64,000 nucleotides of DNA, from assembly GCA_948099385.1 (NCBI GenBank), contig CANUEZ040000167.1, forward strand, positions 4,749,001 through 4,813,000, in the 5' to 3' direction. Source of the stretch: Fasciola hepatica. Taxonomy: Eukaryota > Platyhelminthes > Trematoda > Plagiorchiida > Fasciolidae. Below are positions 10,913 through 21,899 of the stretch, in pieces. Under the pieces are notes generated by a model. The model did no database searches and had not been told where the DNA came from. It saw only the letters and a program-made list of their open reading frames with translations. The first letter of the stretch is position 1. Each line of letters starts with the position of its first letter. The translations under genes and the position numbers were made by a program.

Positions 10913-11869
10913 AACAGAGGTAAGTGCACACAGCTGCCCCAGGGCGGAGACAGGGGAGACTCGGAAATCCGATGGAGGTTTACACGGGATAATCGAGACC
11001 AGTTAGGTTATGAGAGATCTTGGCGTTCAGGTGCACGAAACGTTTAAGCCCACCCGGCAGTGCCTTGAGGCAACAGCAAAGGGTATAAGTCCATGTTTTA
11101 ACTGTGTTGGACTGTCAGGTCTCGGGATGCCGAAACAATACTGCCACTTTACAAAACACATAGACGCCCCAAACCGGAATACTGCGCGCATGTCTGAGCG
11201 CCGAAAATATTTGCGGACAAACAGCCGCTAGAAGCCGTCCAAAGACGGTTCACTAAGATGGCCATTGGGTCGCGGGACAAGGCAGAAAGGACGCCTCAAA
11301 GAATTCGACCTGCTCTCTGTCGGCAGGCGGTGCCTAAGGGGGACCTGATCGAGGCGTTCAAACGGCTCCACGAGTTAGCCGAAGCCCATAGGCCGTTATC
11401 AATTCTGAACAACAATCCGACGCTCATGGCACAAGAACACAAACTGGTGAAGCCCAGAACCAACAGAAGCGATTAGGGACATCTTTTCTCTTACCGCTTT
11501 ACGAACCTGAGGAACAAACTGACACTGCGCTATAGTAGCAAATAGTTTCTTCCTGTTTAAAGGCGGCTGGATGACTGCTTGGATGAGGTTTTCTTGGACC
11601 ATAACTAGCCAAAGGGGTGTACCCTCGGGTTGCCTCTCTCTCTTTCACTCCCTCCTTCCTTTCTAAGGCACAGCACATCTGTTTCTCCGTTACGCAATAA
11701 AAGCAGCAGACTGCGGCCTTCTTCTATTTATTCCGTCGTCCCCACTGAGGATTCTCGAGGGTAAGCATAGAAGCGAGTTGAGACAGTGAACCTGCTTAGT
11801 TAACGCGGCTACCGTTTCTTCGGGAGCGAACATGCATTTCATTCTCTTCCTTGCGGTTCACTGCTCAAC
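10913..11869 (+). mobile_element. 957-bp LINE 3' segment, copy 1 (nested in LINE-I)
   Basis: This stretch matches 23,008-23,964 base for base at a constant offset of 12,095, with only about five differences that I can see. It starts inside the post-RT coding region (aac aga ggt aag tgc reads N-R-G-K-C, family LN..KC) and runs through the C-terminal region (RDLGVQVHETFKPTRQC, then PKGDLIEAFKRLH) into a non-coding 3' tail. The coding part is broken by the same stops and frameshifts as copy 2. It therefore looks like a 5'-truncated copy of LINE-K or a sister. The trinucleotide aac occurs at both edges and could be a minimal target duplication or chance microhomology. Confidence 0.9.
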
Positions 11870-12900
11870 AACCAAAGCATTCAGACCATCTGACAGCCGA
11901 CGTACCATGGGAAAGTTGAAGCTTTATAGCTAAAGAATCTAGACATACACTGGCCAAAGACGCGAGTCTTGTGACCTGGTCCGATGTGATCTGCCGTCTA
12001 TATTCACCCTCGAGGCATAGGCCGAAGACATCTGCTTTGCTGTGATCGTCATAACATATTTCGCCCCAGTCCCAAAGAAAAGAGGCCGGACTCCATTCCT
12101 AAGCAAAGCCTTTGACTGAAAGTACTTATAGCAAATGTTTCGGCTTTGCTTAACCTCCCTGACCAGGGTCAGTTCAAAGTTCCTTTTTGCCCCTTCTTAG
12201 ATTTTACCTCTGAGCTTCCACCCTCTTTTTACCGTAACCGGGCTCTTTCGTTGCTAGTGGCCTTGAAGATCTTTCAGCTTTTGTCGCTCTTTTTGCCTGC
12301 TCGTCAAACCGCCGGCCTTCACCGAGCTGGTACGCCTTTATTTTCGCACTCCTGGAGCGCAGCAAAATTGTCTTCTAACTTCAAAAGGTTGCTTTAGATC
12401 CTCTGCCACATCTTCTGTGTCCCAGCTTCCTCATCCTCTATCCCCTTGTCTTGTTCTGCAGCCCCAGTTTTGAGTTCCCCATGCATATCCTCTCAAAATT
12501 TCGACGTAATTTTCCAGCGGTCTAGCATGCCTGGAAAAAAGGAAAAATCTGACAGTGACATTATCACTTTTGCCTAATGGTACCAGCGAATCTAACCCGT
12601 CCATTTGATTCCCACTCCTTGTGATCACTGGGTAAAGGAGCAAAGGCTGCGGCCCAGATCTCTACCTTGCTTTTCCCCCAATGCGCTGAACCAGAACACC
12701 CGCTTTGAACCCAGTCGACTTGGCCTTCCTCTGCTTTACTCGAGATGCAGCTACCGGTTTTCCGATCCACTCCCGGCAGGTTAAGGTCCCCCGCTATTTG
12801 AAGTCCTTCAGTCCAGTAAAGTTTGCACTGGACAGGTAACGACCACAAACAATCGAACGTCCAGACTTCTCTCAAAGGTATACATACCAGTCATTTACCC
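11870..12900 (-). pseudogene. LINE-I ORF2 upstream half: endonuclease and linker
   Basis: Minus-strand frames 12,875-12,564 and 12,643-12,431 carry endonuclease blocks: LQIAGDLNLPGVD (family GDFN.PGVDW, D-L-N here) and SLVPLGKSDNVTVRFFLFSR, the C-terminal LGKSDH block with H changed to N. From about 12.35 kb down to 11.95 kb follows the Arg/Lys-rich EN-RT linker, with LVREVKQSRNICYKYFQSK. The reading then stops at the border of the 957-bp insertion and resumes in RT on its other side. A frame change separates the two endonuclease pieces. Confidence 0.8.
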
Positions 12901-13429
12901 ACTAAAGCACAGTGTATCTCGCCAAATCCCCGCTACGAAAGAAGGAGAAGTGTGAAACCTCGTGGCACATCAACAGTGAGGAACACTGTGCATCGTGAAC
13001 GTTCACTGAGACAGTTTGCCATAAAGGAATTCAAAAAACCTGCAACGCGAAGGAAAGACAGCCTGACTGAGTTTTTTATGGTCGATTGTCCTGCTCAAGT
13101 TCAACATACTTTCACTCCACACAACTCTCCCTTTCATGATAAAACCGTCCCCGGCTCTCCACCAGTGCCGCCTTCTACTGGAACCTCTAGTTCTAGTCCC
13201 ACATCCTGGGGTGTAGCTTCGTCATCTCTCGGTACGTTCAATTAGTTCGGGATATATGGTTTGAGACAATTCAAGCACTCCACTGTTGGTCTTTTTGTTC
13301 AACTGGGCAGAAGTCCTGATCAGAAGTGGCTTCTGAAGAGACCAGTTCAATGAAATGCGGACCATGCTATTCTTCGTGCAATCTGGAAGGGACTCTCGGT
13401 CGCAGAGTAACCATGAGCAACCAGGCCAG
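12901..13429. other. Border between LINE-I and the Ty3/gypsy element
   Basis: About 530 bp that I could not assign firmly. The minus strand may contain the eroded N-terminal part of the LINE-I endonuclease. The gypsy integrase C-terminus ends just upstream at about 13.43 kb. A 140-codon plus-strand frame (12,823-13,245) overlaps the endonuclease in antisense, is low in recognisable motifs, and I treat it as a shadow. No LTR was identified. Confidence 0.4.
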
Positions 13430-13970
13430 TTGTCCTACAGGAAGGGAATCCCAACCGCCTCCTTGTCGCCGTATTCTTTATGGTGCCAACGGGCTTCTCC
13501 TAAATGTGCGCCTGCTAGTTGATGAGCCCGTCGAAGTGAGTCTAGCAGCTGGCACAAAAAATCCATGACCGAAATTTGAGCTTGTGGCAAAACTGGTGGG
13601 TGTATGTCAGAGGGCATTCGAACCTATCTGCAAACCCACAAAATGTACAAGGAGTGCCCAGCAGAGGAAAGCACTGTACCTTGACAAGCTGAAAAGCATT
13701 TAGCTAGCGTCAAATCCCAACAACTGGTACTTCTGCGACTGAATGCCCTGATTAGTGCCTTTATTGACCGGTTTTCCCTCTCCACTAGGCCAATTCCCTG
13801 AGGGTGACGGGCTGCTGTTCGCGTTCTGTCAGTACCGAGCTCCTCTCCGTGTTCGCGAAGCGGTGCACTTTCGAAAATATGGCCCCTATCTGAAGGTATT
13901 TGGCAAGGTGCTCTCCACTGGCAGATTAGCTGATCAGTCAATGCAGGAGCAACCGGTATTGCGTTGACCT
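13430..13970 (-). pseudogene. Ty3/gypsy integrase core and C-terminus
   Basis: Integrase inserts element DNA into the host chromosome. Minus-strand frame 13,941-13,624 carries CQIPSDRGHIFESAPLREHG (second catalytic Asp in SDRG) and GLVERENRSIKALIRAF (catalytic Glu in LVERENR), as in the D,D-35-E core. After a stop, frame 13,617-13,435 gives AHQLAGAHLGEARWHHKEYG, the typical downstream block of Ty3/gypsy integrases. The first catalytic Asp and the N-terminal zinc module are not clear upstream, where the sequence to 14.4 kb is badly eroded. Confidence 0.88.
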
Positions 13971-14499
13971 GTGCAAGGAGTGCTGTTCCACATCATTTGG
14001 TTAAATAACTTACCGAAAGTACCATATACTTACTGCGACTGGAGAAGGGGACCCATATTATCTACTCCCTCCATTTCGTTGGAGGAGCCTACAGATTTCG
14101 GTCGCAACGGTGCTCATGAAGCATTTCATGGGTATTTAAAACTACCACAACCTTAACAAGAGGCTTTAAAGGCTCAAAGGTCTCTTCGCAGATGCGGCCA
14201 CCAAAGTCTCTGCTAGATAGCAAACCCCAAGTTTGTTCCCCTCAGCCTGACCGATCTGATGACATGGGTCTGCCGCAGCTTCTTTTGCCACGGGTTGGGG
14301 TAAAACTATGGACCGAGTGTAGTTTTCCCCGTAGTGAAAAAATAAAACGTCTTCTGTGAAAATTAGGTTGTCTCACATTCCGTACAGGCATTTACCTTCG
14401 TAGCTGGCCCACTCCAAGTCCGTGCCAGCTGGTCGGCCGGCTTTACTTTTTATTACTTCGTAGATCAATGCGTCTTCCAGGCCCGTAGCTTATATGTGT

Positions 14500-15900
14500 G
14501 ACCAACGGTCACACTCAGATCCCTCCAGGCTCGCGATCGTCAAAAGTTGTTACTTACATGCCGAACAATCTCCGTGGTTGCAAGCTGGTCTCCGGGACAC
14601 ACCATCGGCTTTAGAAAGCTGCTTTCCGGTACGATGCTGATAGACGACCTTGTACTCTCGTAATGACTCCTGCAACCCCTTTATTCGGCCTTCCGGATCC
14701 GTAAAGTTTCGAAGCCATTAAAGAGCATGATGATCAGTGCGTACCGGAAAGTTCCCTTCGAGTAAATTCCGCCTACTATATTTCGTGTAATGTGCCAAAG
14801 CCAGCATTTCTCACCTAGTTGAGCAGTAGTTCTTTTCTGACATTTTTAGACATCATCTACCATATTCTATCAAATGTTCACGACCGTCCTCGCCTAGTTT
14901 TAATAAGGCTGCTCAAGTGGCTGCAGCACTGACATCAGAATCGAGGATAAATTCATCCGCCGCCGGTTGTAGGCCAAGGGGTTTCCAAACTAGGGTAGAA
15001 CAGTATTTCGCCAATAGGTTACGAAAGGCTTTATCGCACTGCTGGGACGGTTCAGCAACCGGACCTTTCTCTGCCTTCTTAGTGGAGTGGCACAGCAATT
15101 TTAGCGAGGCCGAAAACAAATCTCCTGTAATATGACGTCGCCACCAAAAGGCTGTGGACTTCATCAACACATCGTGGTACCGGCCAAGAATTTGCCTGTT
15201 CGATCTTTGGGTTGTCTGTGTAAACATCCCTTGAAATTACGTGGCCTAAGTGGGTAGTTTGCTTCTGCAGAAGTCCACGTTTAGATGGTTTGAACATCAG
15301 GCCACTTCTAAGCAGTAGGTCTGGTACTTTTTCCCGCTTATTCAGTGTCTGGCAGAGGAATACTCTCGTACAGTCACATCATTAGGATAAACAAAACTTT
15401 GGTGCGGAATTAAATTCAGCACTACCTCCTACATTAGTCGTTGAGTTGCGGCTGGGGCGTTAGACAGGCGAAACTGCATGGTCTGGAATTCATTCCGTCC
15501 CACCGGTAAAGTGCATGCTGTTTTGGCTCGATCTGGTGGCTCAAATTTGAGGCCAAATCGAGTGATGTGTGCTAAGTTGCCCCAGCGAGAGCTTCGAACG
15601 GATAATCGATCCTTGGTGGCGGAAAAGCATCCTTCTCCTAGGCCGAGTTCAATTTTCTGTAATCCATGGAAAGCCTTAGGGTGCCATCTTTCTTCTTCGC
15701 TAGCACAATGGGTGAAAGCCATGATGACTGCGATAATTAGATGTGGTTGTTTTATAGCATATTTTTAATTATCTTGTGCACCACTTCCTGAAATGGTAGA
15801 AAGGTTCGACGGGGAGGGATTCTAACAGGCGCAGTATCACCGGTGTCTAGCGGATGCTTCAAGTGACCCGTACTTTTCAGATATAAACTGCTCCAAGGGA
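14500..15900 (-). pseudogene. Ty3/gypsy RT and RNase H, decayed
   Basis: RT copies element RNA and RNase H removes the RNA strand. Minus-strand blocks in order are HPLDTGDTAPVRIPPRR (about 15.87 kb, RT entry), LSPIVLAKKKDGTLRLSMD joined to YRKLN (about 15.71-15.65 kb), TSLDLAS (first catalytic Asp, about 15.57 kb), NAPAATQRLM (about 15.44 kb) and the active-site box. That box reads Y-P-N-D at 15,378-15,389 instead of Y-L-D-D. Frame 15,297-15,079 holds THLGHVISRDVYTDNPKIEQ and SYYRRFVFGLAKIAVPL. RNase H shows FILDSDVSAA and, at about 14.72-14.56 kb, WLRNFTDPEGR, YQHRTGKQLSKADGVSRRP. Frame changes and stops separate these blocks. Confidence 0.92.
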
Positions 15901-16599
15901 GAGCATCGGTGTAGGTTCGAAAAATTCTACTAGCCGCTCCTTGATTGCTGGGTTGTGCTGCCTGTCATGTATTTACAAAACATCGCTGAAATTGCTCGGT
16001 AAATGGCTTTCGCTAGCTCCGTTGTATAACGTGGTATTTATCCGCCCTGGGTCTCCGGTTTGCTTATTCAGCAAAACCGGGTGAGCTGGTGTGACCAATC
16101 GGTAGTTTTCCAAATCCACTTAATAGAGTCTTTGGGTGAACAAGTCCACCCAGGCAAGGACGTCACACGGGATTTAGGTGACAATAATTACCGGGCGCAG
16201 TACGCTACACCCCATTACCTCCAACTTTACCAATGCGACCCCCTTTGTGCTGACTGTGAAGCCTTTTGCTGTGACTAAGCGTCCGAAAAACGCCTGTCAA
16301 TTAAAATTTTCTAGTTTTCCCAGGGCCGATGTTTTAATAAACCACCTCGAGACCGCCGTACCTATGAGTCCAAGAAATACCATGCCACGTATACACAACT
16401 CAATCGACTGAGCATTGGTTTACTGTACGGACACGGGTGGCCGACATATAAGTGACATTTGACATTGGAAGCTCATCTTCTCTACCCGCGGAGTTGTACG
16501 GCCGACGCCCAGGCCGGCTGTTGGGCGGAAGCAGATATCCGCATTTTCCATTTTCGAATCGACTTACTGCTGTCTTGTAGTGAAAAGTATGGCTGCATC

Positions 16600-17041
16600 G
16601 TGTGTGGGGTGGCAGCATTCATCTACTTTGGCTCTTCAGTCAAATTTACGGTGCCTTCTTAACTCTCTTGTGGGCGCGGCCGTAACTTCTTCCGAACGCT
16701 TGGAGACCTAAAACCCTCGACCAGTTGCTCCAGCAGCCGATCGTCACGCTCCTAACCAGAGGTACTCCGCCAGGCCCCTTTGGCTAGAGGCCGTAACTCA
16801 AGACCAAGGTTCAGATATCTTTGTCATCCTACTGGAGACGGGCACTGAACTGTTGTCTATAATCCATCGATACCAACAGAGAGTCTACCGACCTCCGTAA
16901 CAGTGCAGACGTATCCTCGGAAGGTATTTGTCCGACTATTCCAATGTCAGAAAGGCCCCGCCACCGAAAAGCGATAAAAGGATTCTTCCTGGGCATTCCG
17001 GGGGATGGCAGTCCAGGTAATTCTTTTTCTACCCCTCCCAT
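16600..17041 (-). pseudogene. Ty3/gypsy gag fragment
   Basis: Gag forms the element's particle. Minus-strand frame 17,041-16,829 ends in VDSLLVSMDYRQQFSARLQ. The reading continues through a stop into TLVLSYGL near 16.81 kb and then LLEQLVEGFRSPSVRKKLR near 16.72-16.68 kb. The last block is the usual Ty3/gypsy gag motif of the form LLEQF..GL.....R.KL. No CCHC zinc knuckle was clear downstream, and the protease DTG motif was not found with confidence. It is interrupted by several stops. Confidence 0.65.
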
Positions 17042-18720
17042 TTAGAGAAATTACCGCCAATAGTGAATTTCCTGAGGACTGGTACTGGGGTTGTGGTCAC
17101 ACTCCGAGATAACCTCCCGAGGTCCTCCGTCAGCACTTCCATCTCTTGGGGGAATTGCTGTTCTCCTGGCTAGCCTTCTCTCTAGGTTCTTCTTCGTGTT
17201 TTCAAACTGTGAGCATCTTTTGTTTTCTGTATCCTGGCAGGTGCGGTAAAAGAAGTTCCGTGCTAGTTCAGTTTGCACAGGACAAGGCTGACCAAAACCA
17301 ATAGTGAGTCTGGAATGACGTGTTTCGGCGACTTTCCTTGGCTTCCAACAATGGGCATTGAATGTTTTGTCTGAAAAACAGAATTTGGGAAGAAGCTCCA
17401 CCTGCGAAGACACAAGTTCACTGGCGAAAGTAAAGCAGGCTCAAAACCTTACCCCTTGTTCATACTGCCAGTTCTTGGAACGCTATGCCACAGTTGGAAC
17501 TTGGAGGCTTCCCGAAATTTGGTAGGTTGCCGCATCTAGCAGCATCATCTATGGCCCATTTCACATGAGTTCAACCCTATCTGTAATACACTGAGCTCGA
17601 GGGGTGCTCTTTCTAGTTTAGTGCTCTGTATCCCGATGCAGCAGTCAGCGACAGAAAGGAAAACTTCACATATGTCCATACCCGACAGACCCTTCACAGT
17701 CTACAGCGCTTCTATTAGGTGTCCCAGCCCCCACTTTGCTTTAAAAGGAGATTAAGCCATTCTAAACGCTAGGCAAAGGGCTTTCCCTGTTACTGGTGAT
17801 CATTCGAATTGAAAGCCGCTGCACCCCTTTCATGTGATGATGTCTTGTTGTCCAACTTTAATGTTCGTCAGACTGGCGTTAAGCGAGCAAACTGGAGAAA
17901 ATGGCTGAGTTTGATGAAGTTTTATATGCGGAAAATAAGAATGATGTCCTCAGTTTGGTTGAGAAATTTGTTTTAATTTACCAATATTTAGTATATAAAT
18001 GGTTTTGCCAGCGTAGCCACCACAGACCGCCGCGACTGGTGCCGCTGGAGGTTATGCCGCTGGTTGCCGGTGGCTCGTAGAAAAATTAGGGGTTGGAGCC
18101 ACCTCAACCGTCGGGAATTATGCTCCAAATATGCAAAGCTGATTGTTCAGCGTGAACAGATTCATAATGAACCCGTAAGGACCAAGGAAGATGGTTAGAA
18201 TAGCCGCACTAACGTTGCTATTGCTAAGAAATAGCTGGGTAGTGGAAGCCCTTGGCGGGTCTTGTTGCGGTAGTACACTGATATAATCATGGAACAGATT
18301 TCAGTGACTCCAGTACAGGTTATGAAAAATAGGTTCTACAGCAGATGTCACCACCATCAGATTTTCCGTAAAAGGAACGTTTTGCAGCATTCAATGGGCA
18401 TTTAAACCATGGATAACAGCGATCACCAGTAAGATGCGAGAATGCGCAATTCGAATATGATCACTGAAGTGTCTTAAATTAGGCTGCAGACAACGAATTC
18501 ACGTATTTACACATTGTATGCTTTTTAATCACCAAACAACAACGCAAAAATAGCTGTATTCACTGACCCAAATAGGTTTTGGAAATATTTAAGCGGTCTA
18601 AGGTAAGCTTTCATGTACGTATGAGATAATCAGTGCATACGCGAAATAATGTCCAGTTTATAAATACTTCAGCATGAGTTGTATCATTGTGCACTTAGCT
18701 GTGCGATTCACCAACATGAG
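17042..18720. other. Unassigned region, possible gypsy 5' part
   Basis: A minus-strand frame at 17,413-17,051 lies where a gypsy gag N-terminus or leader would be. It has a Cys/His-containing start (CFSDKTFNAHC) and a charged middle, but I cannot match it to a family. From 17.4 to 18.7 kb there is no open frame of useful length on either strand and no motif I recognise. The sequence becomes A+T-richer beyond 17.9 kb. Confidence 0.4.
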
Positions 18721-21230
18721 TGTCAGCCATCGAGCACCCTAATAAACTGACCGCAAAATTTTAAATAGCGCGCTGTTGGACCGCAGAATGCTACCCTTTT
18801 AAGCAGTCTCTGTCTTTTTGAAAGAGTGGAGCCCGCGCCTGCACACAACACTCCAGAAGAGGTCGCGCTAAAACCTTGCAAAAGAAAACGAGGACTTCTG
18901 GTTCCTTCCATGTGACCGTATTTTACACCATAAGTAATACTGTTTTGGCCGTAATTACAGCTCCTCGACAAGGACCGGAAGGCTTAAATTCCTGTGTGAC
19001 TATTATTCCTACCTCCGATGCTCTGTGAAACTTGATGCCGCTCGATCCATCTGTGTTGGTTGTCAGGAATTGATATCGTCCGAGATACAGGAGTAAATCC
19101 TTTGATAAGCCCATCTGATAACAATAGTAATATATTGCGCTAAATCACCCCCACGTATCCTCAACCCAATTGCAGAGGTGAAAAGCGGGTTGCCCAATTT
19201 TCTCACTAGAACATTTACGTCGAGAGGAAGAGCAAAGGGCCCACTGGTGAACCCTAAGGCACACAACTGGTGAACCTCTCCGGCCTCGATAGACAATCAC
19301 CCACCATGGAGCGAGAACCTCGACTCTCAAGAAAGTGTGCTACCCAATCACCTGTCTTCTCATTTATCCCAAATGCCTGCAATTTACAGTCTAGTAGGCG
19401 ATGACTCAGAGTTGAGTGCCTCACTGAACCCAAACAATAAACAATCACTATTGAGCTTTCATCCATTTCTCTTGTGGTCTCGTCCAGGAGCATCAGTTGG
19501 TTTGCCAAACACGATCATTTTTAGCAACCCATGTCCTGCAGATATCAGTGGGTCGTTATTAACCAGATGTAAGTGCAACTGCTTTCTGGCTACACGCTTT
19601 AAGCACTTACACAACACTGGCGTCGGGCTGGCCGGTCTAAACTTCTCCGAATTCTGACTGGATCCGGTTTTATATATAGCTACTACAGTGGTTTTGCGCC
19701 GGTCTTCTGGCACCTCACCCTCCTTTGGCGAGGCTTCGTACAGCCGGGTAAGAGACCTTGAAAGGTCAACGGAAATAAGCTGAATTACTGCCTAGCGGAT
19801 TGTATAAGGCCCAGATGCCTTGTGTTTGCATACATATTTAATTTCACGGATCACCTCGTCTTCACTTACTTTAAGCTCCCGAAGCGATAAAATTTTCCCT
19901 ACATCTCATCCTGCCGCATCAAGTGCCTGGTCCTGGAGATACAGACTCTTGAAGGAAGCAAGTAAAATTTGCACCCCGACCTTATCATCGAGAGTAACGC
20001 GTCCTTCGAGCACTTCCGGGGTACCTCCATTCTCATGAGTCATTTTCCTGAACTGCACGTAGGCGAAGAACTTCCCAGTGTCTGCCTCCGCACAGATGAC
20101 AAGTTCCTTCTCATACTAGCAGTTTGCTTCTCTTTACAGGAATTGGGCCCTGTTTCTAGCCGCCTCGTAAGTGGCCCGTACGTAATAAAACCCGCGAAGT
20201 TTTCAATGAGCTCATGGCCTTCTACGAATAGCTAACGCTCTTGCAAAATTTGGCTTCCACCGAGAAGGCTGGCTGCTGATTCTCTGCTGCATTAGAGGAA
20301 AATGTTTGCTTGTAACGTACTTCGGGATTTGTTGCTCTCCAACTTTTCTCCACGATTTTCTCTGGCACTCCCAAATACCAGGTTAGGATCCGTGGCGTCA
20401 CACTCAGTCTATCCCCATCCACCTTCGCGTGGTTTCAAACCAACTATATTCCTTGTTTATCGTGCCTTGTGAGGGATATTGTTCGCTTACCCCGTGATCG
20501 CCCTTGCCGGATGGCTGTTATACCGCCAAAAATGCGACGTTAGATCACACCCGGTTAACAGCAGTTCTGGTGCAGATTATGGTTGCCCATGGTGGAAGCT
20601 TTCTCTTATCCTGCATTTTGTGTGAGGGCATAGTTGTGAAGCCACATCACGAGGGTATTTCCGATGGATCTCTTGAGGACATATTTATCTTCTTAGTCCA
20701 CTGCTGGAAAGTACATTTCTCCCAGTAGGATAAAGCGCCGTGACACACTCGGCTCCATCTGTAGAAGCTAGAACAGTTTAGGATCTCTTCATCAACCTGT
20801 TTCTCTTGCTCCTTGGACGCAGACTGTCCCCACCGGTCACCAACCTAAGCGAAAGCCAAATGTCCTGGCTTGTATGTTGGATGTTGTCAGTCTAAACCGG
20901 ACCTTCCACTGATAATGATGAGTGCTTTTGAAAGGAATTATCCTTCCACCCAGCTCACGTATTCTCTATCCTCTCTTGAGGGGATGCACCCATGAATTTT
21001 CATAGCACTCCAATCCCTTTTCCGTCGTGCCCTGGTGATAGCTATAATCACCGATCAATTCTTTCCAGCCAGTAATTTTCCCCCACTTACCCGCTAAACC
21101 ACGGGTATTTTCGTACCTTGTGGCGTCACCGTCAGCCAAGTCGGCTGCTTCGCTTGTAACATCTCGGGCCGGTGCACCCTCGGGCACAATATCCGAGGGA
21201 AAGCCTCGTTTTTGGAACAAATAACCTCTT
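18720..21230 (-). mobile_element. LINE-J, CR1-like ORF2, decayed
   Basis: A minus-strand LINE ORF2 with endonuclease, linker, RT and C-terminal region in order, but no ORF1. Its 5' side meets the plus-strand LINE-K in divergent orientation at 21.2-21.85 kb. The RT matches a family with PEDRRKTTVVAIYKTGS and SHRLLDCKLQAFGI, distinct from LINE-A/C/D/E/G. The 3' end lies near 18.72 kb, where the C-terminal block runs out. Frames change many times. Confidence 0.85.
18720..21230 (-). pseudogene. LINE-J ORF2: endonuclease, RT, C-terminal region
   Basis: Minus-strand blocks in order are an endonuclease piece with FILLGEMYFPAVD near 20.73-20.69 kb (family GDFN.P.VDW, D changed to E), followed by a stop. 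The EN-RT linker includes VEKSWRATNPEVRYKQTF and VICAEADTGKFFAYVQFRKM, then HKASGPYTIR near 19.83-19.80 kb. RT has VPEDRRKTTVVAIYKTGSSQ, FRPASPTPVLCKCLKRVARK, LSHRLLDCKLQAFGINEKTG and FTSCVP, a stop, then GSPVGPLLFL (family SGVPQGSVLGPLLFL). The catalytic D-D box is not recognisable near 19.1 kb. The C-terminal part has EVGIIVTQEFKPSGPCRGA and CKVLARPLLECCVQAGAP. It is clearly inactive. Confidence 0.87.
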
Positions 21231-21899
21231 GGCCCGTGCTTTCTTGTGCCCCCAAGGTCACACCATCCGCAGTAGTTGTAAAGCTGTCCAAGAAAACACC
21301 CGAGGCTTCCATGGTCTCATTACTTGGCCTCCTATTTTCCCCTGAAAACGTCGGGGACCTACTTTTGTTCAAATATATGGGAGGTTGTGCAACAACCGTT
21401 GCCTAACTTTCAAATTTATTACTGATACTATCTGAACTAGCTTGGTGTCCTCTTTACTTCCGTTACCTTTTCGGTCACATAACCTCCCTTGAAAGTTCAC
21501 AGTCATTGAGCGTCCTGAAGTGCCACACGGGTAACGGGCTGAAGACCAATTTTCCTCGGATCTTGTGATTGTCTTGTTATCTGAATATCATCAGTTTGCT
21601 GGGAGATATTTCGCCAGGCTATGGGAAAAGAGGAGAGGGCTCAAAATACAAAATCTCAACGGCATCTGCACTGTGGTGCCCCAAACCTCCACTAGGAGCC
21701 GGACAGCGGTGAGCAACGAGCGTATCCAGCAGTTAGGGACGATAACCAAGAGGCACGGAAGGAGAACCCAAAGAAGGATCACCAAAAATAAAGATCGGGA
21801 AGTGGAACTGGGGCGGCATATGAACAACTCTGCAGGGCCAACACATCGATCGATCTATGGCGGGAACCAGCCCAACGGCTAGGTCAGCATCTGAAAAGG

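Larger units (their letters stand above)
9400..12900 (-). mobile_element. LINE-I, CR1-like ORF2, split by a nested insertion
   Basis: A minus-strand LINE ORF2 whose endonuclease and linker (12.9-11.87 kb) and RT plus C-terminal region (10.91-9.4 kb) are separated by a 957-bp plus-strand sequence at 10,913-11,869. The parts are in correct order and orientation, so the 957 bp landed inside this element. No ORF1 was found upstream: the Ty3/gypsy element begins at about 13.4 kb. Every domain carries frameshifts, so LINE-I was probably old when interrupted, or has decayed since. Confidence 0.85.
13430..17041 (-). mobile_element. Ty3/gypsy LTR retrotransposon, internal region
   Basis: A minus-strand element in canonical Ty3/gypsy order: gag (about 17.04-16.6 kb), RT (15.9-15.3 kb), RNase H (15.2-14.5 kb) and integrase (13.97-13.43 kb). 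The integrase-last order separates it from Ty1/copia. I did not find the long terminal repeats, so the full extent is unknown. The frame at 17,413-17,051 could be its gag N-terminus but has no clear motif. Every domain carries stops or frameshifts. This is the only Ty3/gypsy element recognised in the window. Confidence 0.88.

Noticed and set aside
10913..10935. A splice-donor-like AGGTAAGT at the start of the 957-bp repeat
   Set aside because: In LINE-K the same bases are in-frame codons for the conserved L-N-R-G-K-C block, so the resemblance is adequately explained by coding sequence.
12823..13245. A 140-codon plus-strand frame with a Ser/Pro-rich end
   Set aside because: It overlaps LINE-I endonuclease sequence in antisense and has no motif of its own.
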